The notes beneath the pieces were generated by a model. The model searched no databases. It was not told the origin of the DNA and was given only the letters and a program-made list of their open reading frames with translations. Of a DNA stretch of 64,000 nt, positions 1 through 8,863 are shown in pieces. Location of the stretch: NCBI RefSeq assembly GCF_009914055.1, contig NZ_CP028271.1, positions 2,294,001 through 2,358,000 on the forward strand, given 5' to 3'. Each line of letters begins with the position of its first letter. The stretch's first letter is position 1. The position numbers were made by a program, and so were the translations under genes. Source of the stretch: Mixta intestinalis. GTDB lineage: Bacteria; Pseudomonadota; Gammaproteobacteria; Enterobacterales; Enterobacteriaceae.

Positions 1-659
1 CGGGACGCTTTTTCCGGCGTTTCGTTATATTTGGTAGAGAGCGCGCCCATCGCATCAAATTCACAGGCCATTTCCCAGCTCAGCTCTTCGCCGCCGCCAG
101 CAAAGACGATGTCCTGTTTGCCCAGCTGGATCTGCTCTACCGCGTTGCCGATGCAGTGTGCAGAGGTGGCGCAGGCAGAGCTGATGGAATAGTTTACGCC
201 GTGGATTTTAAACGGCGTCGCCAGACAGGCAGAAACGCCGGAAGCCATCGCTTTAGTGACCACGTAAGGGCCAACGGCTTTCAGACCGCGCGGGCTGCGC
301 ATAGCATCAGCGCCGAATACCTGGAAGCGCGGAGAACCGCCGCCGGAACCGGCGATCAGGCCCACACGCGGGTTATTCTGGTAGGCCTCTTCGCTCAGAC
401 CTGCATCTTTAATCGCTTCGGCCATGGAGAGGTAAGCATAAATAGACGCATCACTCATAAAACGCACGATTTTGCGATCGATGAGGCCGGTAGTATCGAG
501 TTTAACGTTACCCCAGACGTGACTACGCATGCCGGAATCTTTCATTTCCTGAGAGAAGGTGATGCCTGAGCGGCCTTCACGCAGAGATGCCAGCACTTCT
601 TCCTGGTTGTTACCAATGCTGGAAACGATTCCCAGGCCAGTAATCACCGCACGTTTCAT
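1..659 (-). CDS. fabB: 3-oxoacyl-ACP synthase I (KAS I), 3' part cut by window edge
   Basis: The first 219 codons are present; the C-terminal half lies beyond position 1. FabB is the cytoplasmic elongating condensing enzyme of type II fatty acid synthesis and is needed for unsaturated fatty acids. The protein starts MKRAVITGLGIVSSIGNN and contains the nucleophile motif SSACATSAHC. The active cysteine codon is at 171-173, which is residue 163, the same number as in E. coli FabB. The start ATG (657-659) follows a promoter region with FadR- and FabR-like sites. It is divergent from mnmC, as in E. coli. Identification is secure from sequence similarity; only the length is unknown here. Confidence 0.97.
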   Translation of the reverse strand, partial: MKRAVITGLGIVSSIGNNQEEVLASLREGRSGITFSQEMKDSGMRSHVWGNVKLDTTGLIDRKIVRFMSDASIYAYLSMAEAIKDAGLSEEAYQNNPRVGLIAGSGGGSPRFQVFGADAMRSPRGLKAVGPYVVTKAMASGVSACLATPFKIHGVNYSISSACATSAHCIGNAVEQIQLGKQDIVFAGGGEELSWEMACEFDAMGALSTKYNETPEKAS

Positions 660-699
660 TAAAATACCTCTTCCAACTCACTATTAGGATTTGACACGC

Positions 700-728
700 A
701 CTTTAGCGTACACTTGTAAGCCGAACAA
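700..728 (-). promoter_or_regulatory. Probable fabB promoter
   Basis: On the minus strand, TTGTTC (723-728) and TAAAGT (700-705) are separated by exactly 17 bases. This fits a sigma-70 -35/-10 pair about 40 bases upstream of the fabB start. The FabR-like site covers the spacer and -10, and the FadR-like site covers the -35. That is the arrangement known for E. coli fabB, where FadR activates and FabR represses. The assignment is by motif reading only. Confidence 0.6.
705..722. promoter_or_regulatory. FabR-like operator of fabB
   Basis: AGCGTACACTTGTAAGCC is an imperfect palindrome that, as recalled, differs by one base from the FabR site upstream of E. coli fabB. FabR represses fabA and fabB in response to unsaturated acyl thioesters. 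The site overlaps the proposed -10 and spacer of fabB, consistent with repression. Confidence 0.65.
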
Positions 729-739
729 GTCCGATCAGC
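723..739. promoter_or_regulatory. FadR-like site of fabB
   Basis: GAACAAGTCCGATCAGC matches 11 of 15 positions of the FadR consensus ACTGGTCCGACCAGT and abuts the FabR-like site. In E. coli FadR binding here activates fabB. The other FadR-like sites at fadI and fadL in the same window make a working FadR regulon likely. Confidence 0.6.
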
Positions 740-817
740 AAAATTGTTGTGTAAATTTGCGCGGGCCTGCCGCTCCCGATAAAATCGTGGCACTGCCTGA
801 TAAATGAGCCATTCCCG

Positions 818-2826
818 TTGAATAACTCACCAATTGAACACGCTAAACTGGACTGGAACGATCAGGGTACACCTGTATCCCGAGAATTCGATGACGTCTA
901 CTTTTCGAATCAGAACGGCCTGCTGGAGGCTGAGTATGTTTTTCTTGGCGGCAACGGCCTGCCCGCCCGTTTTGCTGACCATCCGCGTGCGTTGTTTATC
1001 GCTGCGGAAACCGGCTTTGGTACCGGTCTCAATTTTCTGACGCTGTGGCGGGCGTTTCATCATTTCCGCCAGGCGCATCCGCAGGCAACGCTACAGCGCC
1101 TGCACTTTATCAGTATGGAAAAATATCCTCTCACCCGGAAGGATCTTGCCGCCGCGCATGCACGCTGGCCGGAGCTGGCGCCCTGGGCCGACGAACTACG
1201 CCAACAGTGGCCACTGGCGCTACCGGGCTGCCATCGCCTGCTGCTGGATGAAGGCCGCGTGACGCTGGATCTCTGGTTCGGCGACATAAACGCGCTGACA
1301 GAAAATTTTGATGAGGGGTTACAGCGCAGCATCGACGCCTGGTTTCTGGACGGCTTTGCGCCATCAAAAAATCCCGAGATGTGGACGCCGCGCTGTTTGA
1401 GGCGATGGCGCGTCTGGCGCGGCCCGGAGGCACCTTCGCAACTTTCACCGCCGCAGGCTTTGTTCGACGCGGACTTCAGCAGGCGGGTTTTACCATCAAC
1501 AAGCGTAAAGGCTTTGGGCCGAAACGTGAGATGTTGTGCGGTACGCTCACCGAGGCACCTGCGCTTTCCCTGCATGCCCCCTGGTACGCGCGCTTTCGCG
1601 CCGAGGGCGATGATATCGCGCTGATCGGCGGCGGCGTTGCCAGCGTGCTGCTGGCGCTGGCGCTGTTGCGCCGTGGTAAAAAGGTAACGCTTTACTGCGC
1701 CGACAACGCCCCGGCGCAAAATGCTTCCGGCAACCGCCAGGGCGCACTCTATCCGCTGCTTAACCAGCACGATCCGGCGCTGGCGCGCTTTTTCCCTGCC
1801 GCCTTTGATTTTGCGCGACGGCTCTACGATCGCCTGCCGGTAAGCTTCGACCATCAATGGTGCGGCGTTACCCAGCTGGCCTGGGACAGTAAAAGCGCGG
1901 AGAAAATCGCGCATATGCTGGCGATGGGATTACCGGAGGCGCTGGCTCGGGCGGTGAATGCTGACGAGGCTTCACGGCTGGCGGGCGTACCGCTGACCTG
2001 CGGCGGCATCCACTATCCTTCCGGTGGCTGGCTGGCACCGCAGCAGTTAACTACCGCGCTGTTTGAACTGGCCCGGCAGCAGGGGCTGGAGATTCACTGG
2101 CAGCATCGTCTGGAGACACTGGAGACAGAAGATGGCGGCTGGCGACTGCGCTTTGCCGACGACAGCACGGCGCATCATCAAAACGTGGTGTTAGCCAACG
2201 GACATGCGATTACGTCACTGGCGCAAAGCGCGAAACTTCCGGCCTATCCGGTCAGCGGTCAGGTCAGCCACATCCCTACTCGCCCCGGCCTGACGGCGCT
2301 GAAGCAGGTGCTGTGCTATGAAGGCTATCTGACGCCGCTCAGCCCGGCATTCGGCACCCACTGTATCGGTGCCAGTTACCATCGCGGCGATACATCCGTC
2401 GCCTACCGTGAAGACGATCAGCAGGAAAACCGCGAGCGGCTGCGGCGCTGCCTGCCGGACTGTGCATGGACTGAGGCGGTAGACGTCAGCGCGGGCGAGG
2501 CGCGTAATGGCGTGCGCTGCGCCACCCGTGACCATCTGCCGTTGGTCGGCAATCTGCCCGACTATGATGCGTTAGTACGTTGCTATCAGGATCTGCCGCG
2601 CCAGCGTCAACGGCAGCTGGACATTGCGCCCTCTCCAGTCTGGCCCGGCCTGTTCGTGCTGGGCGCACTCGGCTCGCGCGGCCTGTGCAGCGGGCCACTG
2701 GCGGCAGAAACGCTGGCGGCGCAGCTGTGCGATGAGCCGCTGCCGCTGGATCGCGCCACGCTGGCCGCGCTGCATCCGGGACGTTACTGGGTGCGTAAGT
2801 TACTGAAAGGTAAACCGGTCAGCTGA
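818..2826 (+). pseudogene. mnmC: tRNA mnm5s2U biosynthesis bifunctional protein MnmC, frameshifted
   Basis: MnmC completes mnm5s2U at tRNA wobble position 34. The C-terminal FAD domain removes the carboxymethyl group and the N-terminal SAM domain methylates the product. The N-terminal frame opens with TTG at 818 (weak AAATGAG upstream) and shows the SAM motif AETGFGTGLNFLTLW. It stays in family register through DGFAPSKNPEMWTP, then runs out of frame to a stop at 1622-1624. The C-terminal domain continues one frame away from about 1391, with FEAMARLARPGG and the FAD motif IGGGVASVLLAL, to TGA at 2824-2826. The register change is one missing base in the GC-rich stretch 1388-1393. Without it the product would be about 669 residues, the family length. 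Either a recent mutation or an assembly error; both halves are otherwise well preserved. Confidence 0.85.
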
Positions 2827-2854
2827 TACCGAACGGCAAAACAGCAGAGAAAGC

Positions 2855-2879
2855 AAAAGCGGCCCGCAGGCCGCTTTTT
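2855..2879. terminator. Bidirectional terminator between mnmC and yfcL
   Basis: A perfect 10-bp stem (AAAAGCGGCC / GGCCGCTTTT) with loop CGCA ends in a T run on both strands. It sits between the convergent mnmC and yfcL stops and can serve both. Confidence 0.85.
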
Positions 2880-2880
2880 A

Positions 2881-3162
2881 TCAGGCTGGCTGGCGCGCCT
2901 GCAGGAAGAGATTATCCCACATGCCAATGACCAGCGCCTGATCGCGCGGCGAAAGCTCACCGGCGGCAATGGCATTTTGCAGGCTGTTCTGCACCTGAAT
3001 TTGCAGCGCTTCCGCGGTGTATTCACCGCTCTGCTCCAGCTCGGCAACCGCCAGAGTGAGGTGACCGCGCAGGTAGCCGCTGGCAAAAAGCTCATCATCC
3101 GTGGCATGTTCAACCATATCGTCAATCAGGGCCAGAATACGCGTTTCAAATTCTGCGATCAT
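2881..3162 (-). CDS. yfcL: YfcL family protein
   Basis: A 93-residue soluble protein, closely similar to E. coli YfcL over its whole length (start MIAEFETRILALIDDMVEHA, core DDELFASGYLRGHLTLAVAE, end ELSPRDQALVIGMWDNLF). It has no signal peptide or membrane segment and appears all-helical and acidic. No biochemical function is established. It lies 29 bases downstream of epmC on the same strand, so the two are probably co-transcribed. Confidence 0.93.
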   Translation of the reverse strand: MIAEFETRILALIDDMVEHATDDELFASGYLRGHLTLAVAELEQSGEYTAEALQIQVQNSLQNAIAAGELSPRDQALVIGMWDNLFLQARQPA

Positions 3163-3191
3163 CTCAATTCCTCATTCAGTCGCGCCTCCGT

Positions 3192-3740
3192 TCAGCGCAG
3201 ATCTTCCGGCCAGGGAAACTGCGCCGCCGTCAGCGGGGGCGTTTGGTAAAAATGCTGAAGCTCAGCGATAAAACGAGCCGGACGTGCCGGGATCCCGTCT
3301 TCAAGATAGCGCATAACCTGTGCATGAACCTGGCGCTGAAACGCAATGCGGTCCGGCTCATAATCTCCGTTGAGATTGTCACAGCTTACGTTGAAGGGAA
3401 AACCTGCCGCCACGCTGAACATCCACTCCAGCGCCTGCGGCTTAATTTCTACTGACTCAAACTTATTCTGCGTTACGGCATCACGCCCGTCAGGGCAATA
3501 CCAGTAGCCAAAATCAACCAGCTTACGGCGCTCGGCTCCGGCGATGCACCAGTGCGAAATTTCATGCAGCGCGCTGGCGTAATAACCGTGAGCAAACACC
3601 ACGCGATGCCAGGGAGACTCATCGTCTGCTGGAAGATAGATCGGCTCGTCATCCCCTTTAATTAAACGGGTCTGAAATTCATCCTGAAAGCAGCGATCGA
3701 ATAAGGTAATCAAATCCTGATAGTGATGTGTTGTGCTCAT
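3192..3740 (-). CDS. epmC: Elongation factor P hydroxylase
   Basis: EpmC (YfcM) hydroxylates the beta-lysyl-lysine modification of translation factor EF-P. The 182-residue product reads MSTTHHYQDLITLFDRCF and carries the conserved core AHGYYASALHEISHWCIAG, whose HExxH-like HEISH supplies metal ligands, then GYWYCPDGRDA and NVSCDNLNGDYEPDR. The frame is open upstream to 3791, but family length and the N-terminus of E. coli EpmC favour ATG at 3738-3740. The Shine-Dalgarno is weak. It is followed by yfcL. Confidence 0.93.
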   Translation of the reverse strand: MSTTHHYQDLITLFDRCFQDEFQTRLIKGDDEPIYLPADDESPWHRVVFAHGYYASALHEISHWCIAGAERRKLVDFGYWYCPDGRDAVTQNKFESVEIKPQALEWMFSVAAGFPFNVSCDNLNGDYEPDRIAFQRQVHAQVMRYLEDGIPARPARFIAELQHFYQTPPLTAAQFPWPEDLR

Positions 3741-3809
3741 ATCCATATATAGGTCAGCTGTAAAAAAACGCGCAATTGTCGCATTTAGCACGCAGGTTGA
3801 CGAGCATTA

Positions 3810-4610
3810 TCAGCCGAAGTGACTCAGCCACTGGCCGATAGCCGCACCGTAATCTTCATACAGCAGCTTGCTGCTCATCACTACTGCCACGATAACCACC
3901 ATCGGGCGGATCAGCGTCTGCCCGCGCGCCAGCACCATGCGCGCGCCCAACCGGGCACCGCACACCGATCCCAGCAGCATGACCAGCCCAACGCTCCATA
4001 CCACTTTGCCGCCAAGGATAAAAAATAGCAGGCTGGTCAGATTGGAGGTGAAATTCAGAACTTTGGCATGGGCGGTAGATTTCGCCAGGTTAAAGCCCGC
4101 CAGCGTCACAAACGCCAGCGCATAAAACGAGCCGGCACCAGGGCCGAAAAAACCGTCATAGAAACCAACCGTACCGCCCGCTACCAGTGCAAAAGCCAGG
4201 CCATCCAGCCGCCGCTGACGATCCTCCTCTCCCAGTCGTGGCATCAACAGGAAGTAAAGACCGATACCAATAATCAACAGTGGCAGCACCTGCCGCAGAA
4301 AGCCGGAGTGGATATGCTGCACCAGCAGCGTGCCGCAGAGCGCACCGATAAAGGTCATTGCGATATTGAGCCGCTGCTCGCGCAGCTTTACCGCGCCACG
4401 ACGGACAAAATAGAGGCTGGCGGAAAAAGAGCCACCGACCGCCTGCAATTTATTGGTCGCCAGCACCTGCGCGGGCGACAGCCCGGCGGAAAGCAACGCA
4501 GGGACGGTCAACAAACCGCCGCCGCCCGCAATCGAATCGATAAACGAGGCCAGCATGGCGATAACAAACAGCACACCCAGCATACCGGGAGAGACGATCC
4601 ACCAGTCCAT
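3810..4610 (-). CDS. yfcA: TSUP/TauE-SafE family inner-membrane transporter YfcA
   Basis: A 266-residue polytopic membrane protein with about eight hydrophobic segments. The glycine-rich start IDSIAGGGGLLTVPALLSAG and the second repeat GFYDGFFGPGAGSFYALAFV are the paired signatures of the sulfite/sulfonate exporter (TSUP) family. E. coli YfcA has the same layout and position; its substrate is not known. It lies 8 bases downstream of mepA and is probably the last gene of the prmB-aroC-mepA-yfcA transcription unit. Confidence 0.93.
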   Translation of the reverse strand: MDWWIVSPGMLGVLFVIAMLASFIDSIAGGGGLLTVPALLSAGLSPAQVLATNKLQAVGGSFSASLYFVRRGAVKLREQRLNIAMTFIGALCGTLLVQHIHSGFLRQVLPLLIIGIGLYFLLMPRLGEEDRQRRLDGLAFALVAGGTVGFYDGFFGPGAGSFYALAFVTLAGFNLAKSTAHAKVLNFTSNLTSLLFFILGGKVVWSVGLVMLLGSVCGARLGARMVLARGQTLIRPMVVIVAVVMSSKLLYEDYGAAIGQWLSHFG

Positions 4611-4618
4611 ATCCGATC

Positions 4619-5443
4619 CTAAAGTAGATGTTTATCCAGCAGCGCCTGACAGGACGGCGGTAACGGCGGCGGCGTACGTTTTACCGGCGTGCCGCTACCC
4701 GGTTTTTTCGGAATAAACCAGCTTTCCAGTTCGGCACCACAGCCGTCACCCGGCGGCGGCGGCGCCTGCTCCTCACACTCCAGGCTTTCCGGCGGACAGC
4801 GCAGACGCACATGCATGTGCGCACGATGGCCGAACCACGGGCGCACCTTACGCAGCCAGTCGCGATCGCTGCCCGCATCGGCGCACAGCTGCTTTTTAAT
4901 CGCTGGATTAACGAAGATGCGCGTTACCTCATCATCTTTTGCTGCCAGCTTAATCAGGCTGGCAATCTCCGGCTGCCAGTGGCGCGCCACTACACGCTTG
5001 CCGTCCACGCTGACCAGATCGAGCGGCTGCGGTTTCAGCAGCATTTGCGGCGTCCAGCGGCTTTTCGGCAGTTGCAGCCAGATATCCACATCCAGCCCGC
5101 TCTGATGGCTGGCGTGACCGCTGCTAAAGCGCCCGCCAGCCGCCATGCCCATATCGCCAATCAGTACCTGCCCCAGCCCCAGATTATGTACCTGCGTGGT
5201 CAGCCGCTGAATAAACAACACCAGATCGGGATGACCATAGTAACGGCGTTGATCCTGGCGCATCACCTGATAAGCGGGATTATTCAGCGGCAATGCCTCG
5301 GCACCAACGATGCAGCCGTTGGCGAAAGCGCCAATCGCCTGCGGCGAGCCGGGAATGGGATGGGTAATACGTTGCCACGGCGTGGCGGCCAGCGCGGAGC
5401 TGCCAAGCAGCAGCCCCGCCAGCAGAAGTAGCCTCTTTTTCAT
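4619..5443 (-). CDS. mepA: Penicillin-insensitive murein endopeptidase MepA
   Basis: MepA is a periplasmic zinc LAS-family peptidase that cuts D-Ala-mDAP cross-links in peptidoglycan. The 274-residue protein starts with a signal peptide (MKKRLLLLAGLLLGSSALAA). Zinc-site motifs are visible: SSGHASHQSGLDVDIW (His and Asp ligands) and GHRAHMHVRLRCP (distal His). ATG 5441-5443 is chosen because it begins the signal peptide and overlaps the aroC stop as ATGA; the frame is open further upstream without a plausible start. The C-terminus is proline-rich, as in the family. Confidence 0.95.
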   Translation of the reverse strand: MKKRLLLLAGLLLGSSALAATPWQRITHPIPGSPQAIGAFANGCIVGAEALPLNNPAYQVMRQDQRRYYGHPDLVLFIQRLTTQVHNLGLGQVLIGDMGMAAGGRFSSGHASHQSGLDVDIWLQLPKSRWTPQMLLKPQPLDLVSVDGKRVVARHWQPEIASLIKLAAKDDEVTRIFVNPAIKKQLCADAGSDRDWLRKVRPWFGHRAHMHVRLRCPPESLECEEQAPPPPGDGCGAELESWFIPKKPGSGTPVKRTPPPLPPSCQALLDKHLL

Positions 5444-6531
5444 ACTGACCAACGCGGAATAGTGGTAGAGACATCGGCACACTGGGCGCGATGACGCAGC
5501 AGGTGATCCATCAGCACGATCGCCATCATCGCCTCGGCGATCGGCACGGCGCGGATACCGACACAGGGATCGTGGCGCCCTTTGGTGATCATCTCCACCT
5601 CTTCCCCATCACGGGTAATGGTTTTACCCGGCACGGTAATACTGGAGGTGGGCTTCATCGCCAGGTGAGCAATCAGCGGCTGACCGCTGCTGATGCCGCC
5701 CAGAATGCCACCGGCATGATTGCTCTGAAAACCGCTGGTACGGATCTCGTCGCGATGCTGGCTGCCGCGCTGGTTAACCACCGCGAAGCCATCGCCGATT
5801 TCCACGCCCTTCACCGCGTTAATGCTCATCAGCGCATGCGCCAGATCGGCATCAAGACGATCGAAGACCGGCTCGCCGAGACCCGGCGGTACGTGATCCG
5901 CCACCACGGTGACCTTCGCGCCGATAGAGTCGCCCTCTTTTTTCAGCGCGCGCATCAGTTCGTCCAGCGCCTCCAGCTTATCGGGATCGGGGCAGAAGAA
6001 CGGATTCTGCTCCACCTGATCCCACGCTTTCAGCTCACAGGCAATATCGCCCATCTGCGCCAGATAGCCGCGTACCTCGACGCCAAACTTCATGCGTAGA
6101 TATTTTTTCGCAATCGCGCCCGCCGCTACGCGCATCGCCGTTTCACGCGCCGATGAGCGCCCGCCGCCGCGATAGTCGCGCAGGCCATATTTCTGCTCAT
6201 AGGTGTAATCGGCATGACCGGGGCGAAAAAGATCTTTAATCGCACCGTAATCCTGCGAACGCTGATCGGTATTTTCGATCAGCAGGCCAATGCTGGTGCC
6301 GGTAGTAACACCGTCAAACACGCCGGACAGAATGCGCACCTGGTCCGGTTCACGGCGTTGGGTGGTGTAGCGCGAGGTGCCCGGACGACGCCGGTCAAGA
6401 TCGTGCTGCAAATCCGCCTCGGTGAGCGGAATGCCCGGCGGCACGCCATCGACGATGCAACCCAGCGCAATGCCATGCGACTCACCAAAGGTGGTGACGC
6501 GAAAAATCTCTCCAATCGTGTTGCCTGCCAT
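5440..6531 (-). CDS. aroC: Chorismate synthase
   Basis: AroC converts EPSP to chorismate using reduced FMN, the last step of the shikimate pathway. The 363-residue product has the signatures GESHGIALGCIVDGVPPG near the N-terminus, RRPGTSRYTTQRREPDQV, GGRSSARETAMRVAAGAIAK in the centre and GRHDPCVGIRAVPIAEAM near the C-terminus. Length matches the family. Its stop overlaps the mepA start, and prmB lies 21 bases upstream, so translation is probably coupled. Confidence 0.97.
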   Translation of the reverse strand: MAGNTIGEIFRVTTFGESHGIALGCIVDGVPPGIPLTEADLQHDLDRRRPGTSRYTTQRREPDQVRILSGVFDGVTTGTSIGLLIENTDQRSQDYGAIKDLFRPGHADYTYEQKYGLRDYRGGGRSSARETAMRVAAGAIAKKYLRMKFGVEVRGYLAQMGDIACELKAWDQVEQNPFFCPDPDKLEALDELMRALKKEGDSIGAKVTVVADHVPPGLGEPVFDRLDADLAHALMSINAVKGVEIGDGFAVVNQRGSQHRDEIRTSGFQSNHAGGILGGISSGQPLIAHLAMKPTSSITVPGKTITRDGEEVEMITKGRHDPCVGIRAVPIAEAMMAIVLMDHLLRHRAQCADVSTTIPRWSV

Positions 6532-6552
6532 CTCGGCTCCGTTATTGTGCGA

Positions 6553-7485
6553 TTAATCTTTGAAATATTTAAAGTGATGTTGTGCGTTTACAATCTGCTC
6601 GCGGGTGAGCATAAAGACGCCGTCGCCACCGTTATCAAACTCCAGCCAGGTAAAAGGCACATCGGGATACTGCTCAATCATATGCACCATGCTGTTGCCG
6701 ACTTCACAAATCAACACGCCCTCCTCCTGAAGATAATCAGGCGCGCAGGCGAGAATGCGCCGCACCAGCTTCAGGCCATCGCTGCCCGCCGCCAGGCCCA
6801 GCTCCGGCTCATGGCGATACTCGCCCGGCAGATCGTCCATATCATCGGCATCCACATAGGGCGGATTGGTCACGATCAGATCGTATTGCAGCTTCGGCAG
6901 ATCGCGGAACAGATCGGAGCGGATCGGCGTGACGTGATGGATCAGCCCGTGATCTTCAATGTTCTGCTCGGCAACCGCCAGCGCGTCGACAGAGAGATCC
7001 ACCGCATCCACCTCTGCCTCCGGGAAAGCGTAAGCGCAGGCGATAGCGATGCAGGCACTGCCGGTACACATATCCAGAATATGCTGCGGCGACTGGTTCA
7101 ACAGACCAGCAAAGCGGTTGTTGATCAGCTCGCCAATCGGAGAACGCGGCACCAGCACGCGTTCATCCACATAGAACTCGTGACCGCAAAACCAGGCTTT
7201 ATTGGTAAGATAGGCGACCGGAATACGTTCGTTCACGCGGCGAATCACGCGTTCAACGATACGATGACGCTCGCTGGAGGTCAGACGCGCATTGCGCATA
7301 TCTTCAGGAATATCGAGCGGCAGGTACAGGGTTGGCAAAACCAGCTGAACAGCTTCGTCCCAGGGATTATCCGTGCCGTGGCCATACCAGATATTGGCAG
7401 CGGTAAAACGACTGACCGCCCAGCGCAGCATGTCCTGAATGGTGTGCAGCTCATTCACTGCTTCATCGACGAAAATTTTGTCCAC
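6553..7485 (-). CDS. prmB: Ribosomal protein uL3 N5-glutamine methyltransferase
   Basis: PrmB methylates a glutamine of ribosomal protein L3. The 310-residue product has the SAM-binding motif LDMCTGSACIAIACA and the glutamine-methyltransferase signature VTNPPYVD. GTG at 7483-7485 is chosen because GGAGGG lies four bases upstream and the resulting VDKIFVDEAVNEL start gives the E. coli length. The in-frame GTG at 7497 sits against that Shine-Dalgarno and is unlikely. First gene of the prmB-aroC-mepA-yfcA series; divergent from smrB. Confidence 0.95.
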   Translation of the reverse strand: MDKIFVDEAVNELHTIQDMLRWAVSRFTAANIWYGHGTDNPWDEAVQLVLPTLYLPLDIPEDMRNARLTSSERHRIVERVIRRVNERIPVAYLTNKAWFCGHEFYVDERVLVPRSPIGELINNRFAGLLNQSPQHILDMCTGSACIAIACAYAFPEAEVDAVDLSVDALAVAEQNIEDHGLIHHVTPIRSDLFRDLPKLQYDLIVTNPPYVDADDMDDLPGEYRHEPELGLAAGSDGLKLVRRILACAPDYLQEEGVLICEVGNSMVHMIEQYPDVPFTWLEFDNGGDGVFMLTREQIVNAQHHFKYFKD

Positions 7486-7650
7486 GTTGCCCTCCACAGG
7501 CCGTTCCGTAATAACGGCGGTTAGTTTGCCATGAAGTGCATGAGAATTCAGCGCAGCTGGGTGAAAAAGCTAACTTTTGTTTACAATGCGGGGTATCGTA
7601 GCCCTCAGGCCGTGCAGGCCATGACGTTTAACACACAGAAATCAGGCACT

Positions 7651-8199
7651 ATGAAGAAAAAAGAGCAGCTCAGCGATGACGATAAAGCGCTGTTTCGCCA
7701 GCTGATGACCGGCACCCGTAAGCTGAAGCAGGATACGATGGTGCATAAGCCCATGCGTAAAAAAGCGGAGGTGTCGCTGAAGCGCCAGCTGTCGGAGCAG
7801 GCGGATAACAGCCACTACTTTTCGGACGAATTTCAGCCGCTGCTGGCGGAGGATGGCCCGGTGCGCTATGTACGCAGCGATGTCAGCCACTATGAACTGA
7901 AGAAGCTGCGGCGCGGCGACTATACGCCGGAAATATTTCTCGATCTGCACGGACTAACGCAGCAGCAGGCGAAGCAGGAGCTGGGGGCGCTCATCGCCGC
8001 CTGTCGTCGCGAACATATTTTTTGCGCCAGCGTGATGCACGGGCACGGTAAACATATTCTGAAGCAGCAGACGCCGCTGTGGCTGGCACAGCACCCGGAC
8101 GTCATGGCCTTTCATCAGGCACCAAAAATGTTCGGCGGCGATGCGGCCCTGCTGGTGCTGATAGAAGTGGAAGAGTGGCAGCCGCCAGAGTTACCCTGA
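7651..8199 (+). CDS. smrB: Ribosome rescue factor SmrB
   Basis: SmrB (YfcN) is a Smr-domain endonuclease that cleaves mRNA at collided ribosomes in E. coli. The 182-residue product starts MKKKEQLSDDDKALFRQLM. It has a basic N-terminal part, then the Smr core DLHGLTQ (D98, H100) and MHGHGKHILKQQTPLWL. ATG 7651 is supported by family N-terminal similarity and AGG six bases upstream; the frame opens earlier (7531) without homology. It is divergent from prmB and convergent with sixA. Confidence 0.95.
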   Translation: MKKKEQLSDDDKALFRQLMTGTRKLKQDTMVHKPMRKKAEVSLKRQLSEQADNSHYFSDEFQPLLAEDGPVRYVRSDVSHYELKKLRRGDYTPEIFLDLHGLTQQQAKQELGALIAACRREHIFCASVMHGHGKHILKQQTPLWLAQHPDVMAFHQAPKMFGGDAALLVLIEVEEWQPPELP

Positions 8200-8211
8200 C
8201 GGCTCGTGGCG

Positions 8212-8694
8212 TTACATCGCTTTCGCCAGTTTGGAAGGACTGATCTGCCACTTTAAGCTGCCTTCGCTTTTATCCGCATCGAAATCGATGCAGGCGATGG
8301 CGGAAGTGGCAAACATCGGCGGCGGTTCCTGCGGGCAAAGTTCCGAAACCAGATAGCCGACCAGAGGAAGGTGTGAAATCACCAGCACGGAAGCAACGCC
8401 CTCTTTTGCCAGCGCCTGTAAATAACAGGCAACCAGTGCCGGATCGCCACCGGGCGTCAGCTCAGGCAATACTTCCTGCTCCGGCGGCAGCGGCAAAGCC
8501 TCGCGTACCGTCATTAACGTCTGTTCTGCCCGTAAATAAGGGCTGACCAGCACCCGTTCTATACCCAGAGTCTGGCTGTTCAGCCAGTTGGCCATCTGGC
8601 GCGATTCATCACAGCCGCAATGGGTAAGAGGCCGTACCGAATCACTGGCTGCCTCAAGTGCAGCGTCGCCGTGACGCATGATAAAAACTTGCAT
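8212..8694 (-). CDS. sixA: Phosphohistidine phosphatase SixA
   Basis: SixA is a cytoplasmic RHG-family phosphatase that acts on phosphohistidines of ArcB and of the nitrogen PTS protein NPr. The 160-residue product begins MQVFIMRHGDAA, with catalytic His8 in the RHG motif (residues 7-9). It continues with SPYLRAEQT and VISHLPLVGYL, the second catalytic histidine region. No membrane segment. It stands alone between smrB (convergent) and fadJ; the 169 bases before fadJ contain no recognised gene. Confidence 0.93.
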   Translation of the reverse strand: MQVFIMRHGDAALEAASDSVRPLTHCGCDESRQMANWLNSQTLGIERVLVSPYLRAEQTLMTVREALPLPPEQEVLPELTPGGDPALVACYLQALAKEGVASVLVISHLPLVGYLVSELCPQEPPPMFATSAIACIDFDADKSEGSLKWQISPSKLAKAM

Positions 8695-8863
8695 AAAGCA
8701 CCGCTGTTGTTTAACAAAATCGTCGGATCATGGGGCTGTCCGACGCTTCATTCTGCGAATGAAGGCTGTGTTGTAACCTAATGGCTTGAGTATAGTCAAC
8801 CGATTGTTTATTAAACGAGCTATTCATAAAATATAGCGTTCCGCGTGGCAAAAAACGTTTCTG

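Noticed and set aside
1381..2826. Second mnmC frame as an independent oxidoreductase gene
   Set aside because: Its first 65 or so codons are still methyltransferase sequence, so it is the frameshifted continuation of mnmC and not a separate gene with its own start.
4068..4622. Long plus-strand frame opposite yfcA
   Set aside because: Antisense shadow in GC-rich coding DNA with no domain, while the minus strand is a clear TSUP-family gene. Many similar antisense frames (for example opposite aroC, fadJ and ccmF) were dropped for the same reason.
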